Position numbers and translations under genes: made by a program. Shown here in pieces: positions 34,994-46,112 of a stretch of 64,000 bases of DNA (the stretch's first letter is position 1; the number at the start of each line of letters is the position of its first letter). Under the pieces are notes generated by a model, which ran no database searches, had not been told where the DNA came from, and saw nothing but the letters and a program-made list of their open reading frames with translations. The stretch is from Cupriavidus pauculus (GTDB lineage Bacteria; Pseudomonadota; Gammaproteobacteria; Burkholderiales; Burkholderiaceae), in contig NZ_PJRP01000001.1 in the NCBI RefSeq assembly GCF_002858765.1, forward strand, positions 815,366-879,365. Reading direction: 5' to 3'.

Positions 34994-36385
34994 TCAGACC
35001 AGGCCGGTCGTGTAGAAGACGAAGATCACGAAGAAGACGGCCAGCGTCTTGATCAGCGTGATGGCGAAGATGTCGCGGTACGACTCACGGTGTGTCAGGC
35101 CGGTCACGGCCAGCAGCGTGATCACGGCGCCGTTGTGGGGCAGCGTGTCCATGCCGCCGCTGGCCATCGACACCACGCGATGCAGCACTTCCAGCGGAAT
35201 CTGCGCGGCCTGCGCGCCCTGGATGAACACGTCGGACATGGCGGCCAGCGCGATGCTCATGCCGCCCGATGCGGAGCCGGTGATGCCGGCCAGCGTGCTG
35301 ACCGACACGGCCGCGTTGACCAGCGGATTCGGAATGCTGTGCAGGGCGTCGCTGACCACGAGGAAGCCCGGCAGCGCGGCGATCACGCCACCAAAGCCGT
35401 ATTCCGACGCCGTGTTCATCGACGCCAGCAGCGCGCCCGACACGGCGCTCTTGGTGCCCTCGGCAAAGCGCGACTTGACGGCGCCGAACGCGGTCACCAG
35501 CACGATGACGATGCCCAGCAGCAGGGCGCCTTCCACGGCCCAGATGGCGGTCACGCTGGCAATCTTGGTTTCCACCGGCTTGGGCAGGCCCGGCAGCGAC
35601 ACGCTGTTGGCCTGGCCGTACCAGAGCGGAATCATGCGCGTCAGCCAGAAGTTGGACACGCCCACCACCACCAGCGGCAGGATGGCCAGCAGCGGCGGCG
35701 GCAGCTTGCCGCCTTCCACGCGTTGCGGTTCGTTCAGCAGGTTCGTGCCGTAGCCCTCGCCACGTGCCGCGGCGCCGCGGCGGCGCCATTCCAGGTACGA
35801 CAGGCCGACGATGATGATGAACAGCGAACCCGCCACGCCCAGCGCTGGCGCGGCCCACGACGTGGTCTTGAAGAACGTGGTCGGGATGATGTTCTGGATC
35901 TGCGGCGTGCCCGGCAGCGAATCCATCGTGAACGAGAACGCGCCCAGCGCGATAGCGCCCGGCATCAGGCGCTTGGGGATGTTGCTCTGGCGGTAGAGCT
36001 CGGCGGCGAACGGGTAGACCGCGAACACCACCACGAACAGCGACACGCCGCCGTACGTCAGCAGCGCGCAGACCGCCACGATCACGGCATTGGCACGCGA
36101 GCGGCCGATGTAGCGGATGGCCGCGGCCACGATCGATTCGGAGAAGCCCGACAGCTCGATGACCTTGCCGAACACGGCACCGAGCATGAATACCGGGAAG
36201 TAGAGCTTGACGAAGCCGACCATCTTCTCCATGAAGATGCCGGAAAACACCGGCGCCACGGCCGACGGATCGGTTAGCAGCACCGCGCCCAGCGCAGCCA
36301 GCGGCGCGAAGAGGATCACGCTGTAGCCGCGATAGGCGGCAAACATGAGAAAGGCCAGTGCGGCGAGCACTATGACAAAAGACAT
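34994..36385 (-). CDS. GntP family permease, probable D-3-hydroxybutyrate transporter
   Basis: Inner-membrane transporter of 463 residues with 12 or so hydrophobic segments. Family blocks: FPVFMLGAVFGKVIELSGFSESIV, TYGGVSLFVVVFAVYPFA, GAFSFTMDSLPGTPQIQN and MNTASEYGFGGVIAALPG. GntP members carry gluconate or other hydroxy acids; the adjacent 3-hydroxybutyrate dehydrogenase and operon point to hydroxybutyrate (inference). The start at 36385 is chosen; a longer in-frame extension runs antisense into the activator gene and is not real. A -24/-12 promoter lies 106-121 bases upstream. Confidence 0.88.
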   Translation of the reverse strand: MSFVIVLAALAFLMFAAYRGYSVILFAPLAALGAVLLTDPSAVAPVFSGIFMEKMVGFVKLYFPVFMLGAVFGKVIELSGFSESIVAAAIRYIGRSRANAVIVAVCALLTYGGVSLFVVVFAVYPFAAELYRQSNIPKRLMPGAIALGAFSFTMDSLPGTPQIQNIIPTTFFKTTSWAAPALGVAGSLFIIIVGLSYLEWRRRGAAARGEGYGTNLLNEPQRVEGGKLPPPLLAILPLVVVGVSNFWLTRMIPLWYGQANSVSLPGLPKPVETKIASVTAIWAVEGALLLGIVIVLVTAFGAVKSRFAEGTKSAVSGALLASMNTASEYGFGGVIAALPGFLVVSDALHSIPNPLVNAAVSVSTLAGITGSASGGMSIALAAMSDVFIQGAQAAQIPLEVLHRVVSMASGGMDTLPHNGAVITLLAVTGLTHRESYRDIFAITLIKTLAVFFVIFVFYTTGLV

Positions 36386-36490
36386 GAGGTCTCCATTACT
36401 TGTTCTTGAATGCGGTCGAGCCGGGGCAGGGCGCCCCGGTGCCGTGTAATGCGATGGTCCCTTGCGCAGATGACAAGGGACCGCTTCATT

Positions 36491-36506
36491 AGCAGGCTCC
36501 GTGCCA
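36491..36506 (-). promoter_or_regulatory. Sigma-54 promoter of the permease-bdh operon
   Basis: Minus strand TGGCAC-GGAGC-CTGCT, one mismatch to TGGCAC-N5-TTGCW, with the GG and GC pairs correctly spaced. The neighbouring activator gene is of the sigma-54-dependent class. Confidence 0.75.
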
Positions 36507-36547
36507 CATTCAAAAGTTAAGAATAAGGCGCAAATAGTGTAGTCTGC

Positions 36548-36579
36548 CTTGCCTTGTCTCTTCATTGAGACAAGGCAAG
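36548..36579. promoter_or_regulatory. Probable upstream activator site (perfect inverted repeat)
   Basis: CTTGCCTTGTCTC / GAGACAAGGCAAG, 13 bp perfect arms with a 6-base loop, centred about 60 bases upstream of the -24 element of the permease operon and before the activator gene. A further GAGACAA half-site occurs at 36633. Presumed binding site of the neighbouring activator. Confidence 0.75.
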
Positions 36580-36607
36580 CGATGCGCACGGCGTTGAAGT
36601 CTTTGTT

Positions 36608-38170
<1,563 letters not shown>

Positions 38171-38239
38171 TAAGGTCCCCGGCAGAGAGGCTCCGCCCTG
38201 GCGTTGATCGTGGCGAGAGCACCAGCCAGGAGACCGCCG

Positions 38240-40141
38240 ATGCGCAATGCGCTGACATTCCAGGATGCCCTGCAGGCCGACGTGCTTGCCGCCGGACACG
38301 ATGACGCGACCGACCGCAGCGAACTGCTGCGCCGCGCACACGGACGCTCGGCCGGCTTCGGGCTCGACGCCGCGCAAGTTCCCGACTATCACCCGCTGAG
38401 CCGCCGCGCGCTGGGCGAACGCGTCGACGGCAACCGCGCGCTGTACCGCCTGGCGCTGCCCGTGATGGAAGGGCTGTACCGGCAGGTGGCCGGCACCGAC
38501 AGCCTGGTGCTACTTAGCGACAGCGGCGGCGTGATCCTGCATAGCGTGGGCGACGGCGATGGCAGCGGCTTTGCCGCGCGTGCGCGCGATGTGGCGCTGG
38601 CGCCCGGCGTGTCATGGTCCGAGTCCAGCAAGGGCACCAACGCCATCGGCACCGCGCTGGCGGAGGGGCGTTCCGCGATCATCCATGGCGACGAGCACTT
38701 CCTGCACGCCAACCGCCAGCTCACCTGTTCCTGTACGCCGATTGCCAACCCGATGGGTGACTGGCTGGGCGCGCTCGACGTCAGCGGCGATCCGCGTGGC
38801 TTTCATCCGCACACGATGGCGCTGGTGCGCATGTCCGCGCAGACCATCGAGAACCAGCTCTTCGCCGCGCAATTTCCCGATGCGCTGCTGGTGCGCTTTC
38901 ACAGCCGGCCGGAACTGGTCGGCACGCTGTTCGAGGGGATGGTCGCGTTTGCGTCCGATGGCACGTTCCTGGCGGCCAATCGCAGCGGGTGGTTCCAGCT
39001 TGGCATGAGCGCCGACGTGCTGGCCGGCGCCACCTTCACAGAGCTGTTCGCCCTGCCGATGCCGCCGTCCGGCACCGCCGACACGCTGCTGCGCGACCTG
39101 GCGCTGCCGAGCGGCGTGCGGATCTACGCGCGGTTGTCGAATCGCGCGGAAGCTGCCGCCCCTATGAGCGTGCCCCAGCCGGCGGTGCAGCCGTCGTCGG
39201 CGCTGGCCCGCCTGGATACCGGCGATGCCGGCATGGCCGCCGTGCTGCAGCGTGTGGCGCGTCTGCGCGGGCGCGATATCCCGCTGCTGATCCTGGGCCG
39301 TACCGGGTCCGGCAAGGAATGGCTGGCGCGGGCCGTGCATGCCGATTCGCCACGGGCCATCGGACCATTCGTGGCCGTCAACTGCGCGGCAATCCCCGAG
39401 ACGCTGATCGAGGCCGAGTTGTTCGGCTACGAAGAGGGCGCGTTCACGGGGGCGCGGCGACGTGGCCATGCCGGCAAGATCGCGCAGGCACACGGCGGCA
39501 CGCTGTTCCTGGACGAGATCGGCGACATGCCGCTGGCGCAGCAGGTGAGGCTGGTGCGCGTGCTGCAGGAGCGCGCGGTGACGGCGCTGGGCGGCACGCA
39601 CAGCACGCCGGTCGATATCCGCATCGTCTGCGCCACGCACCGCGACCTGCGCGCGCAGATGGCCGACGGCACGTTCCGAGAGGATCTCTACTACCGCATC
39701 CACGGGCTGGCCGTGACCTTGCCACCGCTGGCCGGGCGCAGCGATTTCGATGCTCTGGTGCGGCGCATCCTGGAGGATGAATGCGAACACGGGCCGCAGG
39801 CGATCTCGGCCCAGGCCCTGGCGATACTGCGACGGCACGCGTGGCCGGGCAACCTGCGCGAGCTGGCCAGCGTGCTGCGTACCGCCGCGCTGATGGCCGA
39901 AGGCGAGGCGCGGATCGACGTCGAACACCTGCCGGAGGACTTTGCCGTGCCGACGGCAATGCCGACCCCTCAGACCGTACCGGCCGCCTGGGCCAAGGGC
40001 GATGCCGAAGCGGCCACAGGCTGCATGCGCGACTGGGAAGCCGCGCGCATTCGCGATGCGCTGGCGCGCCACGGCGGCAATGTCAGTGCCGCGGCGCGCG
40101 AGCTTGGCGTGTCGCGCAATACCATCTACCGGCGGCGCTAG
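38240..40141 (+). CDS. acoR: AcoR-like sigma-54-dependent activator
   Basis: Enhancer-binding protein of 633 residues. N-terminal GAF-like domain with the AcoR family pattern ESSKGTNAIGTALAEGRSAIIHGDEHFL and CSCTPIANPMGDWLGALDVSGD (about 125-190), a PAS-like segment (FASDGTFLAANRSG, about 235-290), AAA+ domain from about 325 with GRTGSGKE, intact GAFTGA, and [12 protein letters not shown], then HTH (GNVSAAARELGVSRNTIYRRR). ATG at 38240 follows AGGAGA. It converges on the aldehyde dehydrogenase gene and likely controls it; the acetoin operon itself is not in this window. Confidence 0.88.
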   Translation: MRNALTFQDALQADVLAAGHDDATDRSELLRRAHGRSAGFGLDAAQVPDYHPLSRRALGERVDGNRALYRLALPVMEGLYRQVAGTDSLVLLSDSGGVILHSVGDGDGSGFAARARDVALAPGVSWSESSKGTNAIGTALAEGRSAIIHGDEHFLHANRQLTCSCTPIANPMGDWLGALDVSGDPRGFHPHTMALVRMSAQTIENQLFAAQFPDALLVRFHSRPELVGTLFEGMVAFASDGTFLAANRSGWFQLGMSADVLAGATFTELFALPMPPSGTADTLLRDLALPSGVRIYARLSNRAEAAAPMSVPQPAVQPSSALARLDTGDAGMAAVLQRVARLRGRDIPLLILGRTGSGKEWLARAVHADSPRAIGPFVAVNCAAIPETLIEAELFGYEEGAFTGARRRGHAGKIAQAHGGTLFLDEIGDMPLAQQVRLVRVLQERAVTALGGTHSTPVDIRIVCATHRDLRAQMADGTFREDLYYRIHGLAVTLPPLAGRSDFDALVRRILEDECEHGPQAISAQALAILRRHAWPGNLRELASVLRTAALMAEGEARIDVEHLPEDFAVPTAMPTPQTVPAAWAKGDAEAATGCMRDWEAARIRDALARHGGNVSAAARELGVSRNTIYRRR

Positions 40142-40179
40142 CGCCGGTTAGGCCCGGCACAGCCGGGCGGCCTGGCGGG

Positions 40180-41700
40180 TCAGAAGAATCCGAGCGGATT
40201 CGGGTTGTAGCTGACCAGCAGGTTCTTGGTCTGCTGGTAGTGGTCCAGCATCATGCGATGGTTCTCGCGGCCCACGCCCGACTGCTTGTAGCCGCCGAAC
40301 GCGGCATGGGCAGGGTAGGCGTGGTAGCAGTTGATCCACACGCGGCCAGCCTCGATGCCCCGGCCCATGCGGAACGTGCGCGCGCCGTCGCGGGTCCATA
40401 CCCCCGCGCCCAGGCCGTAGAGCGTGTCGTTGGCAATCGCCAGCGCTTCCTCCTCGTCCTTGAAGGTCGTGACCGAGACCACCGGCCCGAAGATTTCCTC
40501 CTGGAAGATGCGCATCTTGTTGTGGCCCTCGAAGATCGTCGGCTTGACGTAGTAGCCGCCCGCCAGGTCTCCGCCCAGCGCGTTGCGCTCGCCGCCGGTC
40601 AGCACGCGGGCACCTTCCTGCTTGCCGATGTCGATGTACGCCAGGATCTTCTGCAACTGCTCTTCCGACGCCTGCGCGCCGATCATCGTCGACTTGTCCA
40701 GCGGATGCCCTTGGCGGATCGCCTCCACGCGCTTGACCGCGCGTGCCATGAACGCCTTGTAGATCGATTCCTGGATCAGCACGCGCGACGGGCAGGTGCA
40801 GACCTCGCCCTGGTTCAGCGCAAACATGGCAAAGCCTTCCAGCGCCTTGTCGAAGTAGGCGTCGTCGGCAGCCATCACATCCTCGAAGAAGATGTTCGGC
40901 GACTTGCCGCCCAGTTCCAGCGTCACCGGGATCAGGTTCTGCGACGCGTACTGCATGATCAGCCGGCCCGTCGTCGTTTCGCCAGTAAAGGCGATCTTGG
41001 CGATGCGCGGGCTCGACGCCAGTGGCTTGCCTGCTTCCACGCCAAAGCCGTTGACGACATTGATCACGCCCGGGGGCAGCAGGTCGTGCAGCAGTTCCAT
41101 CAGCACCAGGATCGAGGCCGGCGTCTGCTCGGCGGGCTTGAGCACAACGCAGTTGCCGGCGGCCAGCGCCGGGGCCAGCTTCCATACGGCCATCAGCAGC
41201 GGGAAGTTCCACGGAATGATCTGGCCCACCACGCCGAGCGGCTCGTGGAAGTGATAGGCGATGGTGTCGTGGTCGATTTCCGAGATGGAGCCTTCCTGCG
41301 CGCGGATGCAGCCCGCGAAGTAGCGGAAGTGGTCGACGGCCAGCGGCAGGTCGGCGGCGGAGGTCTCGCGCACGGGCTTGCCGTTGTCGATGGTCTCGGC
41401 CACGGCCAGCAGCGTGAGGTTGGCCTCGATGCGGTCGGCGATGCGGTTCAGCAGGTTCGCGCGCTCGGCCGTGGACGTGCGCCCCCACGCCGCGCGGGCG
41501 CGATGGGCCGCGTCGAGCGCGGCTTCCACGTCCTTTTCGTTCGAGCGCGGCACGCGCGTGAACGGTTTGCCGGTGAGCGGCGTGACGGCCTCGAAGTACT
41601 GGCCGTCGGCCGGCGGCACCCAGGCGCCGCCAATATAGTTGTCGTACTGCTCCTTGAACGGGTAGGGCACGCCCAGCTGGGCAATTTCGGCCATGTTCAT
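40180..41700 (-). CDS. acoD: Aldehyde dehydrogenase, AcoD/ExaC type
   Basis: NAD-dependent aldehyde dehydrogenase of 506 residues oxidising acetaldehyde in acetoin or ethanol breakdown. Catalytic E in LELGGKSPN, nucleophile in [14 protein letters not shown] site [11 protein letters not shown], cofactor-site [17 protein letters not shown] and [10 protein letters not shown]. The family C-terminal extension ([19 protein letters not shown]) of the ExaC group is present. Two ATGs are adjacent (41700 and 41694). Preceded by a near-perfect sigma-54 promoter and AcoR-like activator sites. Confidence 0.93.
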   Translation of the reverse strand: MNMAEIAQLGVPYPFKEQYDNYIGGAWVPPADGQYFEAVTPLTGKPFTRVPRSNEKDVEAALDAAHRARAAWGRTSTAERANLLNRIADRIEANLTLLAVAETIDNGKPVRETSAADLPLAVDHFRYFAGCIRAQEGSISEIDHDTIAYHFHEPLGVVGQIIPWNFPLLMAVWKLAPALAAGNCVVLKPAEQTPASILVLMELLHDLLPPGVINVVNGFGVEAGKPLASSPRIAKIAFTGETTTGRLIMQYASQNLIPVTLELGGKSPNIFFEDVMAADDAYFDKALEGFAMFALNQGEVCTCPSRVLIQESIYKAFMARAVKRVEAIRQGHPLDKSTMIGAQASEEQLQKILAYIDIGKQEGARVLTGGERNALGGDLAGGYYVKPTIFEGHNKMRIFQEEIFGPVVSVTTFKDEEEALAIANDTLYGLGAGVWTRDGARTFRMGRGIEAGRVWINCYHAYPAHAAFGGYKQSGVGRENHRMMLDHYQQTKNLLVSYNPNPLGFF

Positions 41701-41773
41701 GTCTCGCTCCACTTGTCGATCGGATGCTTGTTGGAATGTCTGCGGTTGTGCCGACTGGCACGCGGCAACCGAC

Positions 41774-41789
41774 TGCAAGCGCCGTGCCG
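41774..41789 (-). promoter_or_regulatory. Sigma-54 promoter of the aldehyde dehydrogenase gene
   Basis: Minus strand CGGCAC-GGCGC-TTGCA, one mismatch to TGGCAC-N5-TTGCW, about 75 bases before the start codon. Confidence 0.8.
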
Positions 41790-41853
41790 GGGCAGCGCCT
41801 GACGCAGCCATGCGGGATGGCGGCCGGCGCCGGTCCAAGTCGGGTGGCGCAGG

Positions 41854-41889
41854 TGTTCCAGAACGGAACAGGTGTTGCGGGCGGGTACA
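41854..41889. promoter_or_regulatory. Probable AcoR-type activator sites
   Basis: TGTTCC-agaac-GGAACA (41854-41870), a perfect 6 bp inverted repeat of total length 17, followed two bases later by a second 17-base TGT-N11-ACA site (41873-41889, degenerate). They lie 65-100 bases upstream of the -24 element, the normal place for an enhancer. Confidence 0.65.
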
Positions 41890-41960
41890 GCGGTGCGGCG
41901 CAGCACCGATCGTCATGGCGGCGTGCTAACGTCACGCGAGGCAACGTGAATGGAGTTTGC

Positions 41961-43016
41961 ATGCAATCGGGCATTGTCGAAGCCGGCTATGGTTCCGACC
42001 CGGTCGGTCTGGTCAGCGGTTTCCTGTTTGAACCGGGGCGGCCGGGGCGCGAGATCGATTCCAACGCCGCCGCCGCCTGGCTTCGCGAGCATCCGGCGGC
42101 AGGCCCGGACGAGACGGTGGAGCAGGCCGAGCGCCCGTTTGTCTGGCTGCACTTCAATCTGTCGCACAGCGCGTGCGAGCGCTGGATGCGTGGTCAGCTT
42201 GGCTTGCCCGACGACTTCTTCGAGGCGCTGCGGCAGGGTTCCCATTCGACCCGTATCGAACGCCAGGACGCCGCGCTGCTGGCCGTGGTCAACGACGTGA
42301 TCTACAACTTCGGCGTGGCCTCGACCGATATTTCCACACTCTGGGCGCATGCCGACCACCGGCTGGTGGTGACCGCGCGCGCCCGCCCGCTGCGGTCCGT
42401 GGACCGCCTGCGCGCAGCCGTGCGGCGTGGCGAGATGTTCCAGTCGCCGCTGAACCTGGTGGTGCACCTGCTGCAGGATCAGGCCGACGTGCTGGTACAG
42501 ATCGTGCGCGAAACCGGTGTCAGCGTGGACCAGATCGAAGACCAGCTGCTGTCGCAGCGGTTGCAGTCGAACCGGGCGGACCTTGGCGCCATGCGGCGTG
42601 GCCTGGTGCGCCTGCAGCGGCTGCTGGCGCCCGAGCCCGGCGCGCTGTTCCGGCTACTGAACCGCCCGCCGGCGTGGCTGCTGGAAACCGATTTGCAGGC
42701 ATTGCGCGAATCGACCGAAGAATTCTCGTTGGTGCTCAATGACCTGGCCGCGCTGGTGGAACGCATCAAGCTGCTGCAGGAAGAGATCGCCGCCAAGCTC
42801 AACGAACAGACCAACCGCACGCTGTTCACCCTGACGCTGGTCACGGTGCTGGCGCTGCCGATCAATATTGTGGCCGGCTTCTTCGGCATGAACGTGGGCG
42901 GGATTCCGCTGGCCGAGCATCCGCACGGTTTCTGGGTGCTGGTGGTGCTGGTGGCCAGCTTCACGGTGCTGGCCGGGCGCTGGGCGTTCCGCAAGCAGGA
43001 AAGCGGCATGATGTGA
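41961..43016 (+). CDS. CorA/ZntB family divalent cation transporter
   Basis: Pentameric inner-membrane channel-like transporter of 351 residues: long soluble N-terminus with ZntB pattern (FVWLHFNLSH, VIYNFGV, LWAHADHRLVVTARARPL), stalk helix, then two C-terminal membrane segments; the first ends with the filter GMNVGGIP and the second is FWVLVVLVASFTVLAG. More ZntB- than CorA-like, so zinc may be the substrate. The ATG at 41961 has GGAG six bases upstream; an upstream extension through the regulatory region is not real. Confidence 0.9.
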   Translation: MQSGIVEAGYGSDPVGLVSGFLFEPGRPGREIDSNAAAAWLREHPAAGPDETVEQAERPFVWLHFNLSHSACERWMRGQLGLPDDFFEALRQGSHSTRIERQDAALLAVVNDVIYNFGVASTDISTLWAHADHRLVVTARARPLRSVDRLRAAVRRGEMFQSPLNLVVHLLQDQADVLVQIVRETGVSVDQIEDQLLSQRLQSNRADLGAMRRGLVRLQRLLAPEPGALFRLLNRPPAWLLETDLQALRESTEEFSLVLNDLAALVERIKLLQEEIAAKLNEQTNRTLFTLTLVTVLALPINIVAGFFGMNVGGIPLAEHPHGFWVLVVLVASFTVLAGRWAFRKQESGMM

Positions 43017-43115
43017 TGCATGATGCTCTATGACAGTTCATCGAATTGTCATGCGACAAGCGTACGATCGTTCACCAAGGCGCCCGCCGTTCGGCGCGCG
43101 CAATGGAGGAAAGCC

Positions 43116-44066
43116 ATGGACTACAACGACGAAGCCCTGATCCGGCGCATTCACCGCGAGGTGGCGGACTACTACGACGAAGAGCTCGAGCTGGAGCTGG
43201 AAGACCGCGACCCTTTGCTGGTGCAGCGGGTGCTGGCAGGCGAGGCGGGCGGCCCCGGCGACAACAGCAATCTCAACGGCGACGAAGCCGAGCGCGCCGA
43301 GCGCCATCTGTACTTCCGGGAGCTGTTCCGCCTGCAGGGCGAACTGGTGAAGCTGCAGAGCTGGGTGGTGGCCACGGGCCACAAGGTGGTGATCCTGTTC
43401 GAGGGGCGCGACGCGGCCGGCAAGGGCGGCGTGATCAAGCGGATCACGCAACGGCTGAATCCGCGCGTCTGCCGTGTGGCCGCACTGCCGGCGCCGAACG
43501 ACCGCGAGCGCACCCAGTGGTACTTTCAGCGGTATGTGTCGCATCTGCCCGCTGCCGGTGAAATGGTGCTGTTCGACCGCAGCTGGTACAACCGCGCCGG
43601 CGTGGAACATGTGATGGGGTTCTGCAACGACGAGCAGTACGAGGAATTCTTCCGTTCCGTGCCCGAGTTCGAGCGGATGCTGGTGCGTTCGGGTATCCAG
43701 GTGATCAAGTACTGGTTCTCGATCACCGACGACGAGCAGCACATGCGCTTTCTGAGCCGCATCCACGACCCGCTCAAGCAATGGAAGCTGAGCCCGATGG
43801 ATCTGGAGTCGCGTCGCCGTTGGGAAGATTACACGCGCGCCAAGGAGATCATGCTGGAGCGCACGCATATCGCCGAGGCGCCGTGGTGGGTGGTGCAGGC
43901 CGTGGACAAGAAGCGCGCCCGGCTGAACTGCATCCACCACCTGCTGCAGCAGATGCCGTATGTGGAGCCGTCGCAGACGTCCATCGTGCTGCCCGAGCGC
44001 GAACGGCATGCCGACTATGTCCGCCAGCCGGTGCCGGACAACATGATCATCCCCGAGATCTATTGA
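43116..44066 (+). CDS. ppk2: Polyphosphate kinase 2
   Basis: PPK2-family polyphosphate:nucleotide phosphotransferase, 316 residues. Walker A GRDAAGKGGVIKRI (about 120-133), Walker B FDRSWYNRAGVEHVMGF and the lid region (DPLKQWKLSPMDLESRRRWEDY). Single PPK2 domain, class I like. N-terminal 60 residues are acidic (YYDEELELELEDRDP). ATG at 43116 follows GGAGGAAAGCC. It is close behind the CorA/ZntB gene (99-base gap), same strand; C. necator has several PPK2 paralogues, so the isoform is not assigned. Confidence 0.93.
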   Translation: MDYNDEALIRRIHREVADYYDEELELELEDRDPLLVQRVLAGEAGGPGDNSNLNGDEAERAERHLYFRELFRLQGELVKLQSWVVATGHKVVILFEGRDAAGKGGVIKRITQRLNPRVCRVAALPAPNDRERTQWYFQRYVSHLPAAGEMVLFDRSWYNRAGVEHVMGFCNDEQYEEFFRSVPEFERMLVRSGIQVIKYWFSITDDEQHMRFLSRIHDPLKQWKLSPMDLESRRRWEDYTRAKEIMLERTHIAEAPWWVVQAVDKKRARLNCIHHLLQQMPYVEPSQTSIVLPERERHADYVRQPVPDNMIIPEIY

Positions 44067-44333
44067 GCGCAGGGGGATCAGAAGGGGCCGAGGCGCCAGT
44101 CCACGATCTCGTGTGTGGCGATGGAGGCACAATGCCGCGCCGCCCCCTTCCCGCCGAACGCAGGCCGCCTGCGTATGTATCGACGGATTGAATCCGCCGT
44201 CGGCAAAAAGCATCGGCGAAAAGTGATGTCACGGCACTAAATCCGGTGCTTTCCGCGTCGTTATTGGGTGACCACTCGGCATGGGCGCGTTGTGCGCGCC
44301 CGGCCCCGAGACCGCTTAGCTTCGGAGTCATCC

Positions 44334-46022
44334 ATGCGTCGCATGACCTCGCGTGCCGGCACGCGTCATCGTTTTCCTACCGGGTTGACCGGTCTTGCGG
44401 CCTTGGCCGCCCTGCTTCTGGCCGCCTGTGGCGGCGGAGGCGGTGATGGCGGCGGCAGCGCCGCTCCGGCGCAGGCCACCACGGCCGCGCAACCCCAGCA
44501 GGTGACCGAGCTGAGCCAGTCATGCAGCGCCTGCGGTGCCACCACGGGCAGCACCTACGCCGGCACCGTTGCCGGGATCTGGGGCACACCGAACGTCTAT
44601 GCCGACGCGGTCGACGTGCAGTACGCCATCTCGGGTGTGGCAGGCAAGTCGATCTGGCTGCAACTGTCCAATCTGGGCGATGCCGCAGTGGCCATGCCCG
44701 GCGCGCCGTCGTCGCAGGTGGCCGCGGAGATGATCGCGCCCCAGGCGCTGACCCAGGCATCCGCGGACGAAGCCACGCAGCGCGCCATCGGCGAATACAA
44801 CCGCAAGGGCTGGGCCGCTGCCACGGGCACGTCGGGCGATCCGATGCAGAACACGCTGGGCGTGCCGGCGCCGCTGGCCGTGTCAATCGGCACTCGGGGT
44901 CTGGGCGAAGGCGCCACCCGCAACTGGTATCACACAGATGGCACGCAGCGCCCCGCCACCCTGCGCAAGCAGATGACCGCCAGCGATGGCACCATCGTCA
45001 ACGTCTGGGTGGAGACCGCGGAAGCCCTCAATGTGCCCGATGCAACCGTGCTTGAACTGGCCAGCGCGTTTGCCGGCAGCCGCATGGTCTACGATCGCCT
45101 GCTCAATGTGGGCGGGCCGGTCTGGGGTGCCAATGCGTTCGGTACGTCGATGCTGCCGGCCGGCATACCCGTGGACATCGTCGTGCTGAACTTCAACCGC
45201 GACGCCAAGCCCTACGGCACGGTCGGTTACTTCTGGGGCCTGCACAACTTCCTGAAGACCAAGGAAGCGAACAGCAACGAGTCGATCTCGCTGTACCTGG
45301 ACAGCGAAACGCTGTCGCTGGGCGGCCCCGACGGCTTGCGATCCGTCAAGGTCACGATGGCGCACGAAGGCACCCACATGCAGAACTTCTACCGCCGTCA
45401 GGTGAGCATGGGCGCCGAGTTTGCCTACGACACGTGGCTGGAGGAAATGACGGCGATGCAGATGGAAGACTTCCTGAGCGGCGTCATCGTCTCGAACTAC
45501 AACCCGATCCGTGACGTCCGCCTGCCGGACTACTACCGCTACAGCGATGACAACTGCAACCTGACCACGTTCACTGGCTTCGGTGTGTCGTGCGAGAGCT
45601 ATGCCGTGTCCGGCAGCTTCGGCGGCTTCCTGAACCGCCAGCTTGGCGCAGGTTTCTTCCGCGACCTGCTGACCCGCAAGCAGGTGGGGTCCAAGGCGGT
45701 GCTCAGCAAGGCGATAGAGGGCGCTGGCTGGACCTTCAATCAGGCCCTGGTGAACTGGCGCGTCACCACGAACAGCAACATGCCGATGGCGCGCACGCCA
45801 CTTGGCTTCGGCTACCCGCAGTGGTCCGATGGCACCTACACGCTGCCGGCCATCGACCCGTCCGGCACCACCTACACCACGCTGCGCAAACTGCCAGCCA
45901 CCGCGCCGTCGATGCTCCAGGCCTACGGCAGCTACATCGTCCCGCGCAGCGCCAGCGATGGCGTGTACACCGACAAGGTACGCCTGCCGGCCGGCGTCGC
46001 GCTGTCGGTGGTGGTGTATTGA
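44334..46022 (+). CDS. M30-type metallopeptidase lipoprotein
   Basis: Exported lipoprotein of 562 residues. Lipobox LLLAAC with C32, followed by a glycine-rich spacer (CGGGGGDGGG). The zinc-binding HExxH motif reads AHEGTHMQNFYRR (H344, E345, H348), matching the hyicolysin/M30 peptidase family; the region around it (FNRDAKPYGTVGYFWGLHNFL, YDTWLEEMTAMQMEDFL) also fits, with a glutamate in WLEEMTA as possible third ligand. Probably an outer-membrane-anchored protease. No partner genes; 267 non-coding bases upstream show nothing clear. Start could also be the ATG at 44346. Confidence 0.85.
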   Translation: MRRMTSRAGTRHRFPTGLTGLAALAALLLAACGGGGGDGGGSAAPAQATTAAQPQQVTELSQSCSACGATTGSTYAGTVAGIWGTPNVYADAVDVQYAISGVAGKSIWLQLSNLGDAAVAMPGAPSSQVAAEMIAPQALTQASADEATQRAIGEYNRKGWAAATGTSGDPMQNTLGVPAPLAVSIGTRGLGEGATRNWYHTDGTQRPATLRKQMTASDGTIVNVWVETAEALNVPDATVLELASAFAGSRMVYDRLLNVGGPVWGANAFGTSMLPAGIPVDIVVLNFNRDAKPYGTVGYFWGLHNFLKTKEANSNESISLYLDSETLSLGGPDGLRSVKVTMAHEGTHMQNFYRRQVSMGAEFAYDTWLEEMTAMQMEDFLSGVIVSNYNPIRDVRLPDYYRYSDDNCNLTTFTGFGVSCESYAVSGSFGGFLNRQLGAGFFRDLLTRKQVGSKAVLSKAIEGAGWTFNQALVNWRVTTNSNMPMARTPLGFGYPQWSDGTYTLPAIDPSGTTYTTLRKLPATAPSMLQAYGSYIVPRSASDGVYTDKVRLPAGVALSVVVY

Positions 46023-46053
46023 ACTGGGGCTGATTCGCGCCACGCAGAAGGAA

Positions 46054-46079
46054 AAAGGGCCCCGAGTGCGGGGCCCTTT
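46054..46079. terminator. Bidirectional terminator-like hairpin
   Basis: AAAGGGCCCCG / CGGGGCCCTTT, 11 bp perfect arms with a 4-base loop, preceded by AA and followed by C then TG; lies between the M30 peptidase and the convergent fds regulator gene. Confidence 0.78.
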
Positions 46080-46112
46080 CTGTTGGTGCCTGCCCGCGGC
46101 AACCCTTGTCCG

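Noticed and set aside
41724..41960. N-terminal extension of the CorA/ZntB frame
   Set aside because: It overlaps the sigma-54 promoter and activator sites of the aldehyde dehydrogenase and lacks an SD, whereas the ATG at 41961 has one.
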